A DNA stretch of 64,000 nt. It comes from Stigmatella aurantiaca DW4/3-1 (lineage in GTDB: Bacteria > Myxococcota > Myxococcia > Myxococcales > Myxococcaceae). The position numbers were made by a program, and so were the translations under genes. The stretch's first letter is position 1. Each line of letters opens with the position of its first letter. The stretch covers positions 7,396,893 through 7,460,892 of the forward strand of contig NC_014623.1 in NCBI RefSeq assembly GCF_000165485.1. Reading direction: 5' to 3'. Below, piece after piece: positions 51,340 to 61,460 of this stretch. The notes below the pieces were generated by a model. It searched no databases. It was not told where the DNA came from and saw only the letters and a list, made by a program, of their open reading frames with translations.

Positions 51340-51876
51340 ATGAGTCCCGAAACCTCTCTTGCTACCGAACTCCAGTCCCGGATGCGCGACGTGCCGGACT
51401 TCCCCCGCCCGGGCATCGTCTTCAAAGACATCACGCCGGTGCTCGCCGATCCCGTGCTCTTCCAGCGCCTCATCCATGCCATGGCGGAGCCCTTCCGGGA
51501 GCAGCGCATCACCAAGGTGATTGGTGTGGAGGCGCGAGGCTTCATCCTCGGCGCGCCCGTGGCGCTCGCGCTGAATGCCGGTTTCGTCCCCGCGCGAAAG
51601 CCCGGCAAGCTGCCCCACCGCACCGTCGCCGAGCGCTACTCCCTGGAGTACGGCTCCGACGGGCTGGAGATGCACCACGATGCCGTGCTGAGCGGCGAGC
51701 GGGCTATCATCGTGGATGACGTCCTGGCCACCGGAGGCACCGCCGAGGCCACCGCGAAGCTCCTCGCCCAGGTGGGTGGCGAGCTGGTGGGCTTCAGCTT
51801 CCTCATCGCGCTGGGCTTTCTGGACGGCGTGAAGCGGCTGGGCGCCCAGCGCGTGCACAGCCTCATCACCCTGTAG
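51340..51876 (+). CDS. apt: Adenine phosphoribosyltransferase
   Basis: A 178-residue purine salvage enzyme that makes AMP from adenine and PRPP. The PRPP loop is AIIVDDVLATGGTAEATAKLL, with the adenine-side region VGVEARGFILGAPVALALNAGFVPARKPGKLP and YSLEYGSDGLEMH, all standard for Apt. Length is typical. GGAG seven bases before ATG at 51340 fixes the start; the longer frame is not needed. It runs in the opposite direction to the SNF2 gene with about 225 bases between them, and the TetR gene follows 18 bases downstream. Confidence 0.95.
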   Translation: MSPETSLATELQSRMRDVPDFPRPGIVFKDITPVLADPVLFQRLIHAMAEPFREQRITKVIGVEARGFILGAPVALALNAGFVPARKPGKLPHRTVAERYSLEYGSDGLEMHHDAVLSGERAIIVDDVLATGGTAEATAKLLAQVGGELVGFSFLIALGFLDGVKRLGAQRVHSLITL

Positions 51877-51894
51877 CCATCCGCGGACCTGGCC

Positions 51895-52515
51895 TTGGGA
51901 CGTCCCTCCAACACGGGCGAGCGCCGCCAGCAGATCGTCGCCGGGCTGCTCCGGGTCATGTCCGAGCGCGGCTACGAGCGGGCCTCGGTGGCCGAGATCG
52001 CCAAGGCGGCGGGCCTGAGCCCCGGGCTGGTGCACTACCACTTCCACGACAAGCAGGAGATCCTCCTCACCCTGGTGGAGCAGCTCGCCCAGGGCGTGCG
52101 CGAGCGGGTGGCCGCGGGGCTCGCGCGGGTGGAGAAGGACCATCCCCGGGCCCGGGTGGACGCGTTCCTGGATGCCTATCTCGCCACGGGCGAGGACGCG
52201 AACCCCACGGCAGTCGCCAGCTGGGTCACCATCAGCGCGGAGGCCATCCGGCAACCCGAGGTCCGCGCCATTTATGAACGGGTGGTGCGGACCGACCTCC
52301 AGCACCTGGAGGACCTGGTGGACGTCCTCACGGGGAGGCAGCGGGCCAAAGCGATCGCCGCTGGGCTCTTTGCCGCCATCCAGGGCTACTTCGTGCTCGC
52401 CGCCTCCGTGCCCGGCGTGGTGCCCCCTGGCTCGGCGGCCAGCACCGTGAGGCGCATGGCCTCGGGGCTGCTCGACGCGGAGCCCTCCCTCCCGCCACAC
52501 CCTCCCCATCGATAG
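51895..52515 (+). CDS. TetR-family transcriptional regulator (BetI-like)
   Basis: A 206-residue repressor. The N-terminal helix-turn-helix is RASVAEIAKAAGLSPGLVHYHFHDKQEILLTL, and the C-terminal ligand domain resembles the BetI/TetR_C_6 type (EDANPTAVASWVTISAEAIRQPEVRAIYERVV). The likely start is a TTG at 51895 (GRPSNTGERRQQIV). It ends 14 bases before a proline-rich tail stops. Its gap of 18 bases to apt suggests co-transcription, but target genes are unknown; adjacent purine salvage or the metal-chaperone gene downstream are candidates. Confidence 0.85.
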   Translation: MGRPSNTGERRQQIVAGLLRVMSERGYERASVAEIAKAAGLSPGLVHYHFHDKQEILLTLVEQLAQGVRERVAAGLARVEKDHPRARVDAFLDAYLATGEDANPTAVASWVTISAEAIRQPEVRAIYERVVRTDLQHLEDLVDVLTGRQRAKAIAAGLFAAIQGYFVLAASVPGVVPPGSAASTVRRMASGLLDAEPSLPPHPPHR

Positions 52516-52732
52516 ACCATCGGTAGCGTGTGCGCTGGGAGCGCCTCTCTACCTTGCGCCCCGGTCCGGAATGGACGAGGCGGAGACGCCTGGCGTCAAC
52601 ACGTGGACCCGGCCGTTGTCCCTTCCTCCCAGCCGAGGGCGGAAACGGGCCAGGAGGCGCCGGAGCGCCCTTGCGGCTTTTCGAGAATCGCCTTGGCCAA
52701 GCCTGAACTCATCCGGTCCACCCGCTATTTAT

Positions 52733-52747
52733 TGCAATCGAGTTGCG
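52733..52747. promoter_or_regulatory. First dyad operator upstream of the COG0523 gene
   Basis: TGCAAT-CGA-GTTGCG is an imperfect version of the perfect dyad at 52774. Its centre is 41 bases upstream of the second, about four helical turns, so both could be bound on the same DNA face. Nearby A+T richness stands out from the surrounding sequence. Confidence 0.5.
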
Positions 52748-52773
52748 TTTAAGGCTATGGGTTCTCCGTCAAA

Positions 52774-52788
52774 TGCAACCAAGTTGCA
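52774..52788. promoter_or_regulatory. Second dyad operator, perfect inverted repeat, Zur-like
   Basis: TGCAAC-CAA-GTTGCA is a perfect 6-bp inverted repeat with 3-base spacer, ending 18 bases before the ATG and overlapping the presumed -10/ribosome-site region. COG0523 genes are typically repressed by the zinc sensor Zur, whose sites are dyads of this size; identity of the regulator is inferred. Confidence 0.55.
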
Positions 52789-52805
52789 ATTTCTAAGGAG
52801 ATGCC

Positions 52806-54050
<1,245 letters not shown>

Positions 54051-54104
54051 CGCTCCCCAGGGGAGGCTAGGGTTGGGAAGGACGGCTTGGTAGCGTCGCC
54101 GCCC

Positions 54105-55262
<1,158 letters not shown>

Positions 55263-55279
55263 GCCCCTCGGGAGCCTTC

Positions 55280-56026
55280 ATGAGCCTGTCGTTCATCACC
55301 CTGGGCGTCGGCGATGCCTTCTCCGCGCTGCGCTATTCCTCCTGCCTCGCCGTGGAGGCAGAGGGCCAGGTGCTCCTCATCGACTGCCCACATCCCATCC
55401 GCAAGATGATGCGCGAAGCCTCGGAATCCTCGGGCGTACCCCTCGACGCGGACCGGGTGGCGGGCGTTGCCCTCACCCACCTGCACGCCGATCACAGTTC
55501 GGGGCTGGAGGGGCTGAGCTACTTCTCGTTCTTCCTGCTGAAACAGAAGCTGTCCCTGCTCTGCCACCCCGAGGTGGCCCGGAGGCTCTGGGACGGACAC
55601 CTCGCGGCCGGCATGGAGTGCCTCATCGAAAAACAAGGCGAGGCCCCCCACCCCAAACACTTCGAGGACTACTTCGCCCACACCCCGCTCTCCACCGAGT
55701 CCGCCATCCGCTTCGGCCCCTTTTCCATCGAGTGCCGCTTCACCTACCACCACCTGCCCACCACGGCCTTGCGCATCCGGGCAGGAGGGCGGTGCCTGGG
55801 CTACAGCGCGGACACGTCCTTTGATGAGGGGCTCATCTCCTGGCTGGCGGAAGCGGATCTCGTGGTGCACGAGACGAATTACGGTGTTCACACGCCCTAC
55901 GCGAAGCTCGCAGCGTTGCCTGCTGAACTTCGGGCCCGGATGAGGCTCATCCACTATCCCGATGACTTCGACACGGAGGGCAGCGTCATCGAACCGCTCG
56001 CCCAGGGGCGCCGCTACACGGTATGA
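55280..56026 (+). CDS. Metallo-beta-lactamase-fold hydrolase
   Basis: A 248-residue MBL-fold protein. Metal-binding residues are visible in VALTHLHADHSSGLEGL (H-x-H-x-D-H), the histidine in RFTYHHLPTTAL, the bridging Asp in YSADTSFDEGLI, and the last His in VVHETNYGVHTPY, an arrangement close to RNase Z and the phosphodiesterase-like branch. It could act on phosphodiesters or nucleotides, but the substrate cannot be named. Its ATG follows the thrC stop by 17 bases and its stop overlaps the ABC ATPase start (ATGA), so all four genes from thrC are probably one operon. Confidence 0.85.
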   Translation: MSLSFITLGVGDAFSALRYSSCLAVEAEGQVLLIDCPHPIRKMMREASESSGVPLDADRVAGVALTHLHADHSSGLEGLSYFSFFLLKQKLSLLCHPEVARRLWDGHLAAGMECLIEKQGEAPHPKHFEDYFAHTPLSTESAIRFGPFSIECRFTYHHLPTTALRIRAGGRCLGYSADTSFDEGLISWLAEADLVVHETNYGVHTPYAKLAALPAELRARMRLIHYPDDFDTEGSVIEPLAQGRRYTV

Positions 56027-57027
56027 GGGGGCGCTCCCCCCGGGGAGTTCTCCGGAGGCTGCACCCGTTGGAACCATCCCCTGCTCCCCCGTCCCCATCC
56101 CTGCTCGCCATCGAGGTGAAGGGGCTCGTCAAACGCTTCGAGGACACCGTGGCGGTCGCGGGCATCGACCTGGAGGTGCCCGTGGGCCAGTGCATCGGGC
56201 TGCTGGGGCCCAACGGCGCGGGGAAGACCACGACGGTGGAGATCCTCGAAGGCCTGCAAACCCCCACGGCCGGCAAGGTTCACTTGCTCGGCAAAGGCTG
56301 GGCGCATGACGCCAAGGAACTCCGGGAGCGCATTGGCATCGCGCTCCAGGAAACCCGCTTCGCCGAGCGGCTCACGGTCGAGGAGACCGTACAGCTCTTC
56401 CGTTCCTTCTACACCAAGGGGCTGTCCGTGGAGGAGGCCATCGCCCTGGTCCATTTGCAGGAGAAGCGCCGCACGTACACGGTGAAGTTGTCGGGAGGCC
56501 AGCGGCAGCGGCTCGCGCTGGCGGTGGCGCTGGTGGCGGACCCGGAGATTCTCTTCCTGGACGAGCCCACCACGGGGCTGGACCCTCAGTCCCGGCGCGC
56601 GCTGTGGGACGTCATCGAAGCCCTCAAGGGCAAGGGCCGCACGGTGGTCCTCACCACGCATTATATGGAGGAGGCCCAAGTGCTGTGCGATCAGGTGGTC
56701 ATCATGGACCACGGCCGCATCGTGGCCCAGGGCACGCCCTCGGAGCTCATCGCCTCCATTGGCGCCGAGCAGATCATCGAATTCGCCTCCACCCCGGACA
56801 TCCCGGCCGAGGCGCTTGCGGAGGTTCCCAACCTCGTGTCCACCCGCTCCCGGGGCGACGGCCATACCCTGTCCGTGAAGGAGTTGCACACGGCGCTCCC
56901 GGGCTTGCTCTCGGTGGTGGCCGCGCGGGGGGCCCGCTTGAGGCACCTGTCCACGCGGCAGGCCACGCTCGACGATGTCTTCCTGACCCTCACGGGCCGG
57001 GCCCTGCGTGAGGGAGAGTCCCCATGA
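56023..57027 (+). CDS. ABC transporter ATP-binding protein (ABC-2 exporter type)
   Basis: A 334-residue ATPase. Walker A is in LLGPNGAGKTTTVEILEGL, signature in KLSGGQRQRLALAVAL, Walker B in ILFLDEPTTGLDPQSRRAL with His in VVLTTHYMEEAQVL. The C-terminal 90 residues (IEFASTPDIPAEALAEV...) form the accessory domain seen in drug/lipid/polysaccharide exporters of the DrrA/NodI type. It starts with the ATG that overlaps the MBL stop; the first 25 residues (MRGRSPRGVLRRLHPLE) are unusual and may not be translated if a later start is used. It partners with the permease gene, which overlaps it by four bases. Confidence 0.92.
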   Translation: MRGRSPRGVLRRLHPLEPSPAPPSPSLLAIEVKGLVKRFEDTVAVAGIDLEVPVGQCIGLLGPNGAGKTTTVEILEGLQTPTAGKVHLLGKGWAHDAKELRERIGIALQETRFAERLTVEETVQLFRSFYTKGLSVEEAIALVHLQEKRRTYTVKLSGGQRQRLALAVALVADPEILFLDEPTTGLDPQSRRALWDVIEALKGKGRTVVLTTHYMEEAQVLCDQVVIMDHGRIVAQGTPSELIASIGAEQIIEFASTPDIPAEALAEVPNLVSTRSRGDGHTLSVKELHTALPGLLSVVAARGARLRHLSTRQATLDDVFLTLTGRALREGESP

Positions 57028-58061
57028 GCGTTGGACACCATCCCCTCTGGCAACTGGTGCTCTTCCGCATCCGGGGATTCCTGCGGGAGCCCGAGGCACT
57101 CTTCTGGGTCTTCGCCTTTCCCCTGCTCACCTCCCTGGCGCTCGGCATTGCCTTTCGCAGCCAGGAGTTGCCCGAGCTGGCGGTGGCGGTGGCGGACGGG
57201 CCCGGCGCGGAGCAACTCACCGCCGCGCTCGACGCGGTGGACGGGTTGACGGCCTCCCAGATGTCCGAGGCCGCCAGCCGGGATGCGATGCGCCGGGGCA
57301 AGGCCTCGCTGGTGATCCTGCCCGGCTCCCCGCCCCAGCTGGTCGTCGATCCCAAACGCGAGGAGGGCCGTACGGCCCGGCTGATGGCCGTGGATGCCAT
57401 CAACCGGCTGCAAGGCCGGGTCGACCCGGTCACCCCCCCACTCCAGGAGGTGACGGAGCCTGGCTCCCGCTACATCGATTTCCTCATCCCCGGCCTGCTG
57501 GGCTTCGGACTGCTGTCCTCCAGCCTGTGGGGGCTGGGGTGGGCGCTGGTGCAGATGCGCACGGGAAAGCTGCTCAAGCGGCTCGTCGCCACCCCCATGA
57601 AGCGCACCCACTTCCTGCTCTCGTTCCTGCTGAGCCGCAGCATCCTGTCGCTGGTGGAGATCCTGTTCTTCGTCGTCTTCGCCCGGCTGCTGTTCGACGT
57701 GCGCATGGCCGGCAGCCACCTGGCCTTCATCACGCTGGGGCTTTATGGCTCGCTGTCCTTCGGGGGGCTTGCGCTCCTGGCCGTCTGCCGGGCCAAAACG
57801 TCGGAGGCGGCCAGCGGGCTGATGAACCTCGTCAGCATGCCGATGCTGCTGCTCTCCGGAGTCTTCTTTTCGGCGAGCACCTTTCCCGAATGGATGCAGC
57901 CGCTCGTTCAGTTCCTCCCCCTCACGGCACTCAACGATGGCCTGCGCGCCATCATGATCGACGGGGTCTCCCTGTTCGCCCTCTGGCGGCAAGGACTGAT
58001 AATGGGTGTGTGGGGGTTGCTCTCCTTCTTGGTTGCACTGCGTTATTTCAAGTGGCTCTAG
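57024..58061 (+). CDS. ABC-2 type transporter permease
   Basis: A 345-residue integral membrane protein with about six membrane segments: one near the N-terminus (WVFAFPLLTSLALGIAF), then a large extracytoplasmic loop, then FLIPGLLGFGLLSSSLWGLGWALVQ, ILSLVEILFFVVFARLLF, LAFITLGLYGSLSFGGLALLA, MNLVSMPMLLLSGVFFSASTFPEWMQPLVQF, and LIMGVWGLLSFLVALRYF at the end. These ABC-2 features match DrrB-like exporters. The start overlaps the ATPase stop (ATGA). Export substrate unknown. Confidence 0.9.
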   Translation: MSVGHHPLWQLVLFRIRGFLREPEALFWVFAFPLLTSLALGIAFRSQELPELAVAVADGPGAEQLTAALDAVDGLTASQMSEAASRDAMRRGKASLVILPGSPPQLVVDPKREEGRTARLMAVDAINRLQGRVDPVTPPLQEVTEPGSRYIDFLIPGLLGFGLLSSSLWGLGWALVQMRTGKLLKRLVATPMKRTHFLLSFLLSRSILSLVEILFFVVFARLLFDVRMAGSHLAFITLGLYGSLSFGGLALLAVCRAKTSEAASGLMNLVSMPMLLLSGVFFSASTFPEWMQPLVQFLPLTALNDGLRAIMIDGVSLFALWRQGLIMGVWGLLSFLVALRYFKWL

Positions 58062-58110
58062 CCTTCACGCCCGGGAGGGTAAGCTCCCTGCCTCCCTGGA
58101 GGAAACATCC

Positions 58111-59715
58111 TTGAACGCAGCACGCCGTCTGCCCGCCCGCCCTGTGATGCTGATGCTGTCCCTGTTCCTGGCGGCGGGCTGTCCCTCGACTGCGCGGACC
58201 GTGCCCCCCCCGGAGACGGTGCACATCACCCTGCTGCACCTCAATGATGTGTACCAATTCACCCCGCTGGAGCGAGGCAGTGTGGGAGGGCTGGCGCGCG
58301 TTGCCACGCTTCGCAAACGCACCCTCGCAGAGTCTCCCAACACGCTGACGCTCTTCGCCGGAGACACCCTCGGCCCCTCGGTGGAGTCCCTCCTCGAGGT
58401 GAACGGCAAGCCGCTCCACGGCCGGCACATGATCGATGCCTGGAACGCCGTCGGGGTGGACTATGCCGTCCCCGGCAACCACGAGTTCGACTACGGGGAT
58501 GCCGCGCTGAAGGAGAGCATCCAGGCCTCCCACTTCCCCTGGCTCGCCGCGAACATCTTCGACAACCACACGGGCCAGCCCTTCGAGGGAATGGTGCCCT
58601 ACGCCCTCCGGGAGGTGGGCGGGGTGAAGATAGGCCTCTTCGGCGTGCTGGTGCCGGACACGGAGGTGACGTCCAGCGTCTCCCAGGACACGAACATCCG
58701 GGATGTCTGCTCCACGGCCCGGCCTGTCGTCTCCCGGCTGCGCGCCCAGGGCGCCACGCTCATCATCGCCCTCACCCACCTGGATCTCGCGCTGGACCAG
58801 GAGCTGGCCCGCTGCGTCTCCGTGGACCTCATCGTCGGGGGGCACGAGCACTATCGCCTCGAGGACCGGTCCACGGGCACCCCCATCTTCAAGGTCGAGG
58901 CGGACGCGAGGGAGCTCGGGCGGCTTGACCTGGACGTGGATGGGCGGACCGGCAAGCTGCGGACCCTCGGCTGGCAGGTGTTTCCGGTGACGGACGCCAT
59001 CCCGGATGACCCGGCGTTCGCTGAGGCCATGCGGCCTTACGACACCCTCGTCGCGGAGCTGTCCCAGCCCCTGGGAAGCACCCCGGTCCCGCTCGACGCG
59101 CGCAAGACGGCCGTCCGCAGCCAGGAGACGAACCTGGCGTCCCTCGTGACGGACACCTTCCGCCAGGTCACCGGCACGGATGTGGTCCTCGTCAACGCCG
59201 GCGCCATCCGGGGCGACACCATCTTCCCAGCGGGCCCCCTCACCCGGAGGGATCTGCTCGCCATCTTCCCGTTCCGGGACGAGTTGGTCCGCCTGGACGT
59301 CACGGGCGCCACCCTGCTCGCGGCGCTGGAGAACGGGGTCAGCAAGAGCGCGGAGGACCCGGAGCCAGGACGGTTCCCCCAGGTCTCCGGGCTCCGCTTC
59401 TCCTTTGATCCCAGCTTGCCCCGGGGACAGCGCGTCCTCTGCGCGACGGTGGATGGCAAGGCCGTCTCCCCTTCCGCCACGTACAGCCTCGCCGTCACGC
59501 GCTTCATCTCCGGGGGCAAGGATGGTTACGAAATGCTCCGGGGCATCCCCGCCAAGCCCATCCTCCCGGAAGGCCGGACGCCCCGGGACGTCGTGGGAGA
59601 AGCCCTGCGCACCGGAAAGCCCCGGCCCCGGAGCCAGGGCGACGGGCGCATCCAGCGCATCGCGCGGGCCGACCTGCGGCCTGGGGAGTGCGCGCCGCCA
59701 CCTGCTAGCCGCTGA
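58111..59715 (+). CDS. 5'-nucleotidase/UshA-like lipoprotein
   Basis: A 534-residue secreted metallophosphoesterase. A lipobox-like signal (MLSLFLAAGCPSTARTV) implies lipidation. Metal-binding motifs of the UshA family follow: LLHLNDVYQFTP, LFAGDTLGPS, VPGNHEFDYGDAALK, ALTHLDLALDQ and GGHEHYRL; the C-terminal 5'-nucleotidase domain includes LVNAGAIRGDTIFPAGPLTRRDLLAIFPFRDELV and GGKDGYEM. It should hydrolyse extracellular nucleotides or UDP-sugars. A GGAGG nine bases before the TTG at 58111 decides that start; the longer frame has none. It follows the permease gene with 49 bases. Confidence 0.85.
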   Translation: MNAARRLPARPVMLMLSLFLAAGCPSTARTVPPPETVHITLLHLNDVYQFTPLERGSVGGLARVATLRKRTLAESPNTLTLFAGDTLGPSVESLLEVNGKPLHGRHMIDAWNAVGVDYAVPGNHEFDYGDAALKESIQASHFPWLAANIFDNHTGQPFEGMVPYALREVGGVKIGLFGVLVPDTEVTSSVSQDTNIRDVCSTARPVVSRLRAQGATLIIALTHLDLALDQELARCVSVDLIVGGHEHYRLEDRSTGTPIFKVEADARELGRLDLDVDGRTGKLRTLGWQVFPVTDAIPDDPAFAEAMRPYDTLVAELSQPLGSTPVPLDARKTAVRSQETNLASLVTDTFRQVTGTDVVLVNAGAIRGDTIFPAGPLTRRDLLAIFPFRDELVRLDVTGATLLAALENGVSKSAEDPEPGRFPQVSGLRFSFDPSLPRGQRVLCATVDGKAVSPSATYSLAVTRFISGGKDGYEMLRGIPAKPILPEGRTPRDVVGEALRTGKPRPRSQGDGRIQRIARADLRPGECAPPPASR

Positions 59716-59763
59716 GGGGACCCCTAAGCTCGACTTTCGCCATTTTTGACCGGCTCCCTCTGA

Positions 59764-60030
59764 CTTCCTTCTGGGAAGGCGCCTCATTCTTCCCTCATTG
59801 GCGCGAGCAGGCTCCACGGCGCCACTTGGCGTGGGTTCTTCGACCCGCGTATCAGCAGAATCAATGGCCGCCAGCCAGCGAGCAAGCCAGCCAAGATCGG
59901 GCGTCAGACGGCAACCTGCGACGAACTCTGGGAGGTCATTCGCGCCTACATCGAGCTTGCGCGTCGGAACGGTGTAGCAGTGCCAGAGGATCTGCAAGCG
60001 GCACTACCGCCAAGACCTTTCCGCCCGTAG
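59764..60030 (+). pseudogene. Open fragment without start codon; possible 3' end of a lost gene
   Basis: Between a stop at 59761-59763 and a stop at 60028-60030 an 88-codon frame is open but contains no good ATG or GTG start near its beginning. Its C-terminal part (WRGFFDPRISRINGRQPA, TATCDELWEVIRAYIELARR, PRPFRP) looks like real protein; a helix-rich C-terminus of a transposase or resolvase-like gene is possible but not recognised with any certainty. It may be a degenerate gene end left by deletion or cassette exchange. Confidence 0.3.
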
Positions 60031-60042
60031 ACACCTTTGCGG

Positions 60043-60092
60043 AAAAAACAGAGGGGAGCCGGGTGGGCGCGGATGCCCTCCCGGCTCCCCTC
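60043..60092 (-). terminator. Strong rho-independent terminator, minus strand
   Basis: A 13-bp stem (GAGGGGAGCCGGG / CCCGGCTCCCCTC) with a loop of about 16 bases is followed on the minus strand by TGTTTTTT. It closes the toxin-immunity operon and the orphan coding tail at 60127-60291; on the plus strand it lacks a U-tract. Confidence 0.85.
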
Positions 60093-60126
60093 TTCACCTC
60101 ACCGCGTCAGGCAGGATGCGTGTTTC

Positions 60127-60291
60127 TCACTTGGGCACGTAGACGCCGAGCACGTAGTCGTTGTCCAGCGGGAAGCGGTCGCAGCGACCGGGGAAGGTGT
60201 CCGACGCGTCCGGCCTGGACGCAGGCCACGAGGCCCCAGCGCTCACCACGAGGCCCTGCGTCGACGCGTCCGCCGCGTCCGGCCTGGAGAC
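60127..60291 (-). pseudogene. Orphan C-terminal coding tail downstream of the immunity gene
   Basis: Directly after the immunity gene stop and an in-frame TGA, an open stretch of 54 codons ends in TGA at 60127-60129 with the convincing C-terminus GRCDRFPLDNDYVLGVYVPK, right before a strong terminator. No start codon context is present; the sequence contains the second part of a direct repeat whose other copy covers the 3' end of the immunity gene. I read it as the displaced 3' end of an older gene, left when the present immunity cassette was inserted. Confidence 0.4.
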
Positions 60292-60315
60292 TCACCGCGA
60301 GCCCCAGCGATCACC
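60206..60315. repeat. Imperfect 41-42 bp direct repeat at the immunity gene 3' end
   Basis: Copy 1 lies at 60206-60247 and copy 2 at 60275-60315, sharing GCGTCCGGCCTGGA and CGAG(G)CCCCAGCG.TCACC. Copy 2 includes the stop codon of the immunity gene. The offset is 69 bases. Confidence 0.7.
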
Positions 60316-60784
60316 GCTTGAGCCAGTAGGAGGGACGACGGGTGAGCAAGGCCGCATCCAGAAATGCAGTGAACGAGTCTTCGATCTTCTCGCAGTAGGA
60401 CGGATCTGGCCATGCCTCGTGCCATGCGTCGGAAACGGGATAGCGACCATCCACCTGTTGGCTCACGTCGATCACCACATAGTCGCCATCTTGAACGTTA
60501 CAGATCGCGTACACGGAGGCGGGGCCGTGCTTGTCCTCATCCCTCCCGAAGATTGCCACGCGCGCCCGGACGATCTTTGTCAACGGAAGGATTCGATAGG
60601 GGCAGTCCGGCCCTCGCTTGATCAACTCGGCGCCATTGCAGTGCAGATAGAAAGCCCGCAGATCGGGATCCAATCGCCAGCACACGCGTTGCTCGAACTC
60701 AGCGATCTCGGCAGCCGTAGCGGGCGGATACGGGAAGTGCTCGCGTGAAACTTCCTCAAGCAGTTGGGGTAAGGGGCGCGTCAT
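60311..60784 (-). CDS. SMI1/KNR4-like immunity protein
   Basis: A 157-residue protein of the SUKH (SMI1/KNR4) superfamily that neutralises polymorphic toxins. It begins MTRPLPQLLEEVSREHFPYPPATAAEIAEFEQRVCWRLDPDLRAFYLHCNG, the classic helix, loop and 'P-x-D-x(2)-x-F-Y-x-x-x-NG' element, and has VYAICNVQDGDYVVIDVS and SYCEKIEDSFTAFLDAAL later on. The ATG at 60784 overlaps the stop of the putative toxin (ATGA), a usual toxin-immunity arrangement. It presumably binds and blocks the nuclease encoded upstream. Base composition in this segment is less extreme than in the flanking core genes. Confidence 0.85.
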   Translation of the reverse strand: MTRPLPQLLEEVSREHFPYPPATAAEIAEFEQRVCWRLDPDLRAFYLHCNGAELIKRGPDCPYRILPLTKIVRARVAIFGRDEDKHGPASVYAICNVQDGDYVVIDVSQQVDGRYPVSDAWHEAWPDPSYCEKIEDSFTAFLDAALLTRRPSYWLKR

Positions 60785-61417
60785 CGTCCGTTGTCCAAGT
60801 AGGGCAGATCCGGGCCTACCGTATTCCACGGGGGCAGCCCGTCGTAGCACCTTGGATATTCAAAGCTGAAGATGTCGTGAACGCCGGTAGGCGCAGGCAT
60901 GATGTTGTTGGGATCGACTGGATCTCCGCCGTGCTTCAGATCGCGGATGTGATGCCCTGGCCATGACTCGCCCGCTTCCTCTGGCCACTGGCCGAACTTC
61001 TTGCCCCAGTCTTCGCGGAACTTCTCTCGAAAGCCTTTCCACCTGTCGCGTGCGGCCTTGGTCGCTGCTGGTGACAGCGGGGGGTAGTCACAGCAGCAGT
61101 GTGTGATCGCGTAGCGCCCCCCCGCGTTGTGGGTTGTGCCTTCCCAGTCCAGCGTGAGATCAGCAAGCCACATGCACCCCTTCAGGGGGTAGCCCTCGGC
61201 GGCGCACTGACGCGCACAGTAGGTCATCCACCGTTGGTTGCACTGCCATGGGCCGTAATAGAACGTGGGCTTGAAGCTCCCAGCCACAACGCTGATCCGT
61301 GGTCCCTCCAACTTGCGTGCGGGCACGGCGCCCGGTGATGGGGATGGCCCCTCCGGGCGTCCCGCACCCGCTCGTAAGAAGGAGCAACGCTCCGGCAAGT
61401 GTCCAGCGCGTCGGCAT
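60781..61417 (-). CDS. Putative lipoprotein nuclease toxin, signal peptide out of frame with the body (apparent frameshift)
   Basis: The body (about 180 codons, 60781 up to a possible GTG at 61326) reads FKPTFYYGPWQCNQRWMTYCARQ, a cysteine-rich GRYAITHCCCDYPPLSPAATK, a basic helix (RWKGFREKFREDWGKKFG) and a C-terminal SWPGHHIRDLKHGGDPVDPN...NTVGPDLPYLDN, whose H-H-x(n)-G-G-x(n)-N-x(n)-P-x(n)-H order resembles HNH/EndoVII-type nuclease toxins. A good lipoprotein signal, MPTRWTLAGALLLLTSGCGT, starts at ATG 61417 but in a frame shifted by one base. One extra base near 61330-61400 would explain both, by mutation, sequencing error or programmed shift. The immunity gene starts in its stop codon. 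Confidence 0.6.
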
Positions 61418-61460
61418 GTTGATCTCTCCTGCTTTGGTCGGCCAGTAAGGAGAGCACCTA

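Noticed and set aside
52528-52752. Short frame of 74 codons between the TetR gene and the COG0523 gene
   Set aside because: No ribosome site, no protein-like composition, and it runs through the first operator dyad; regarded as non-coding.
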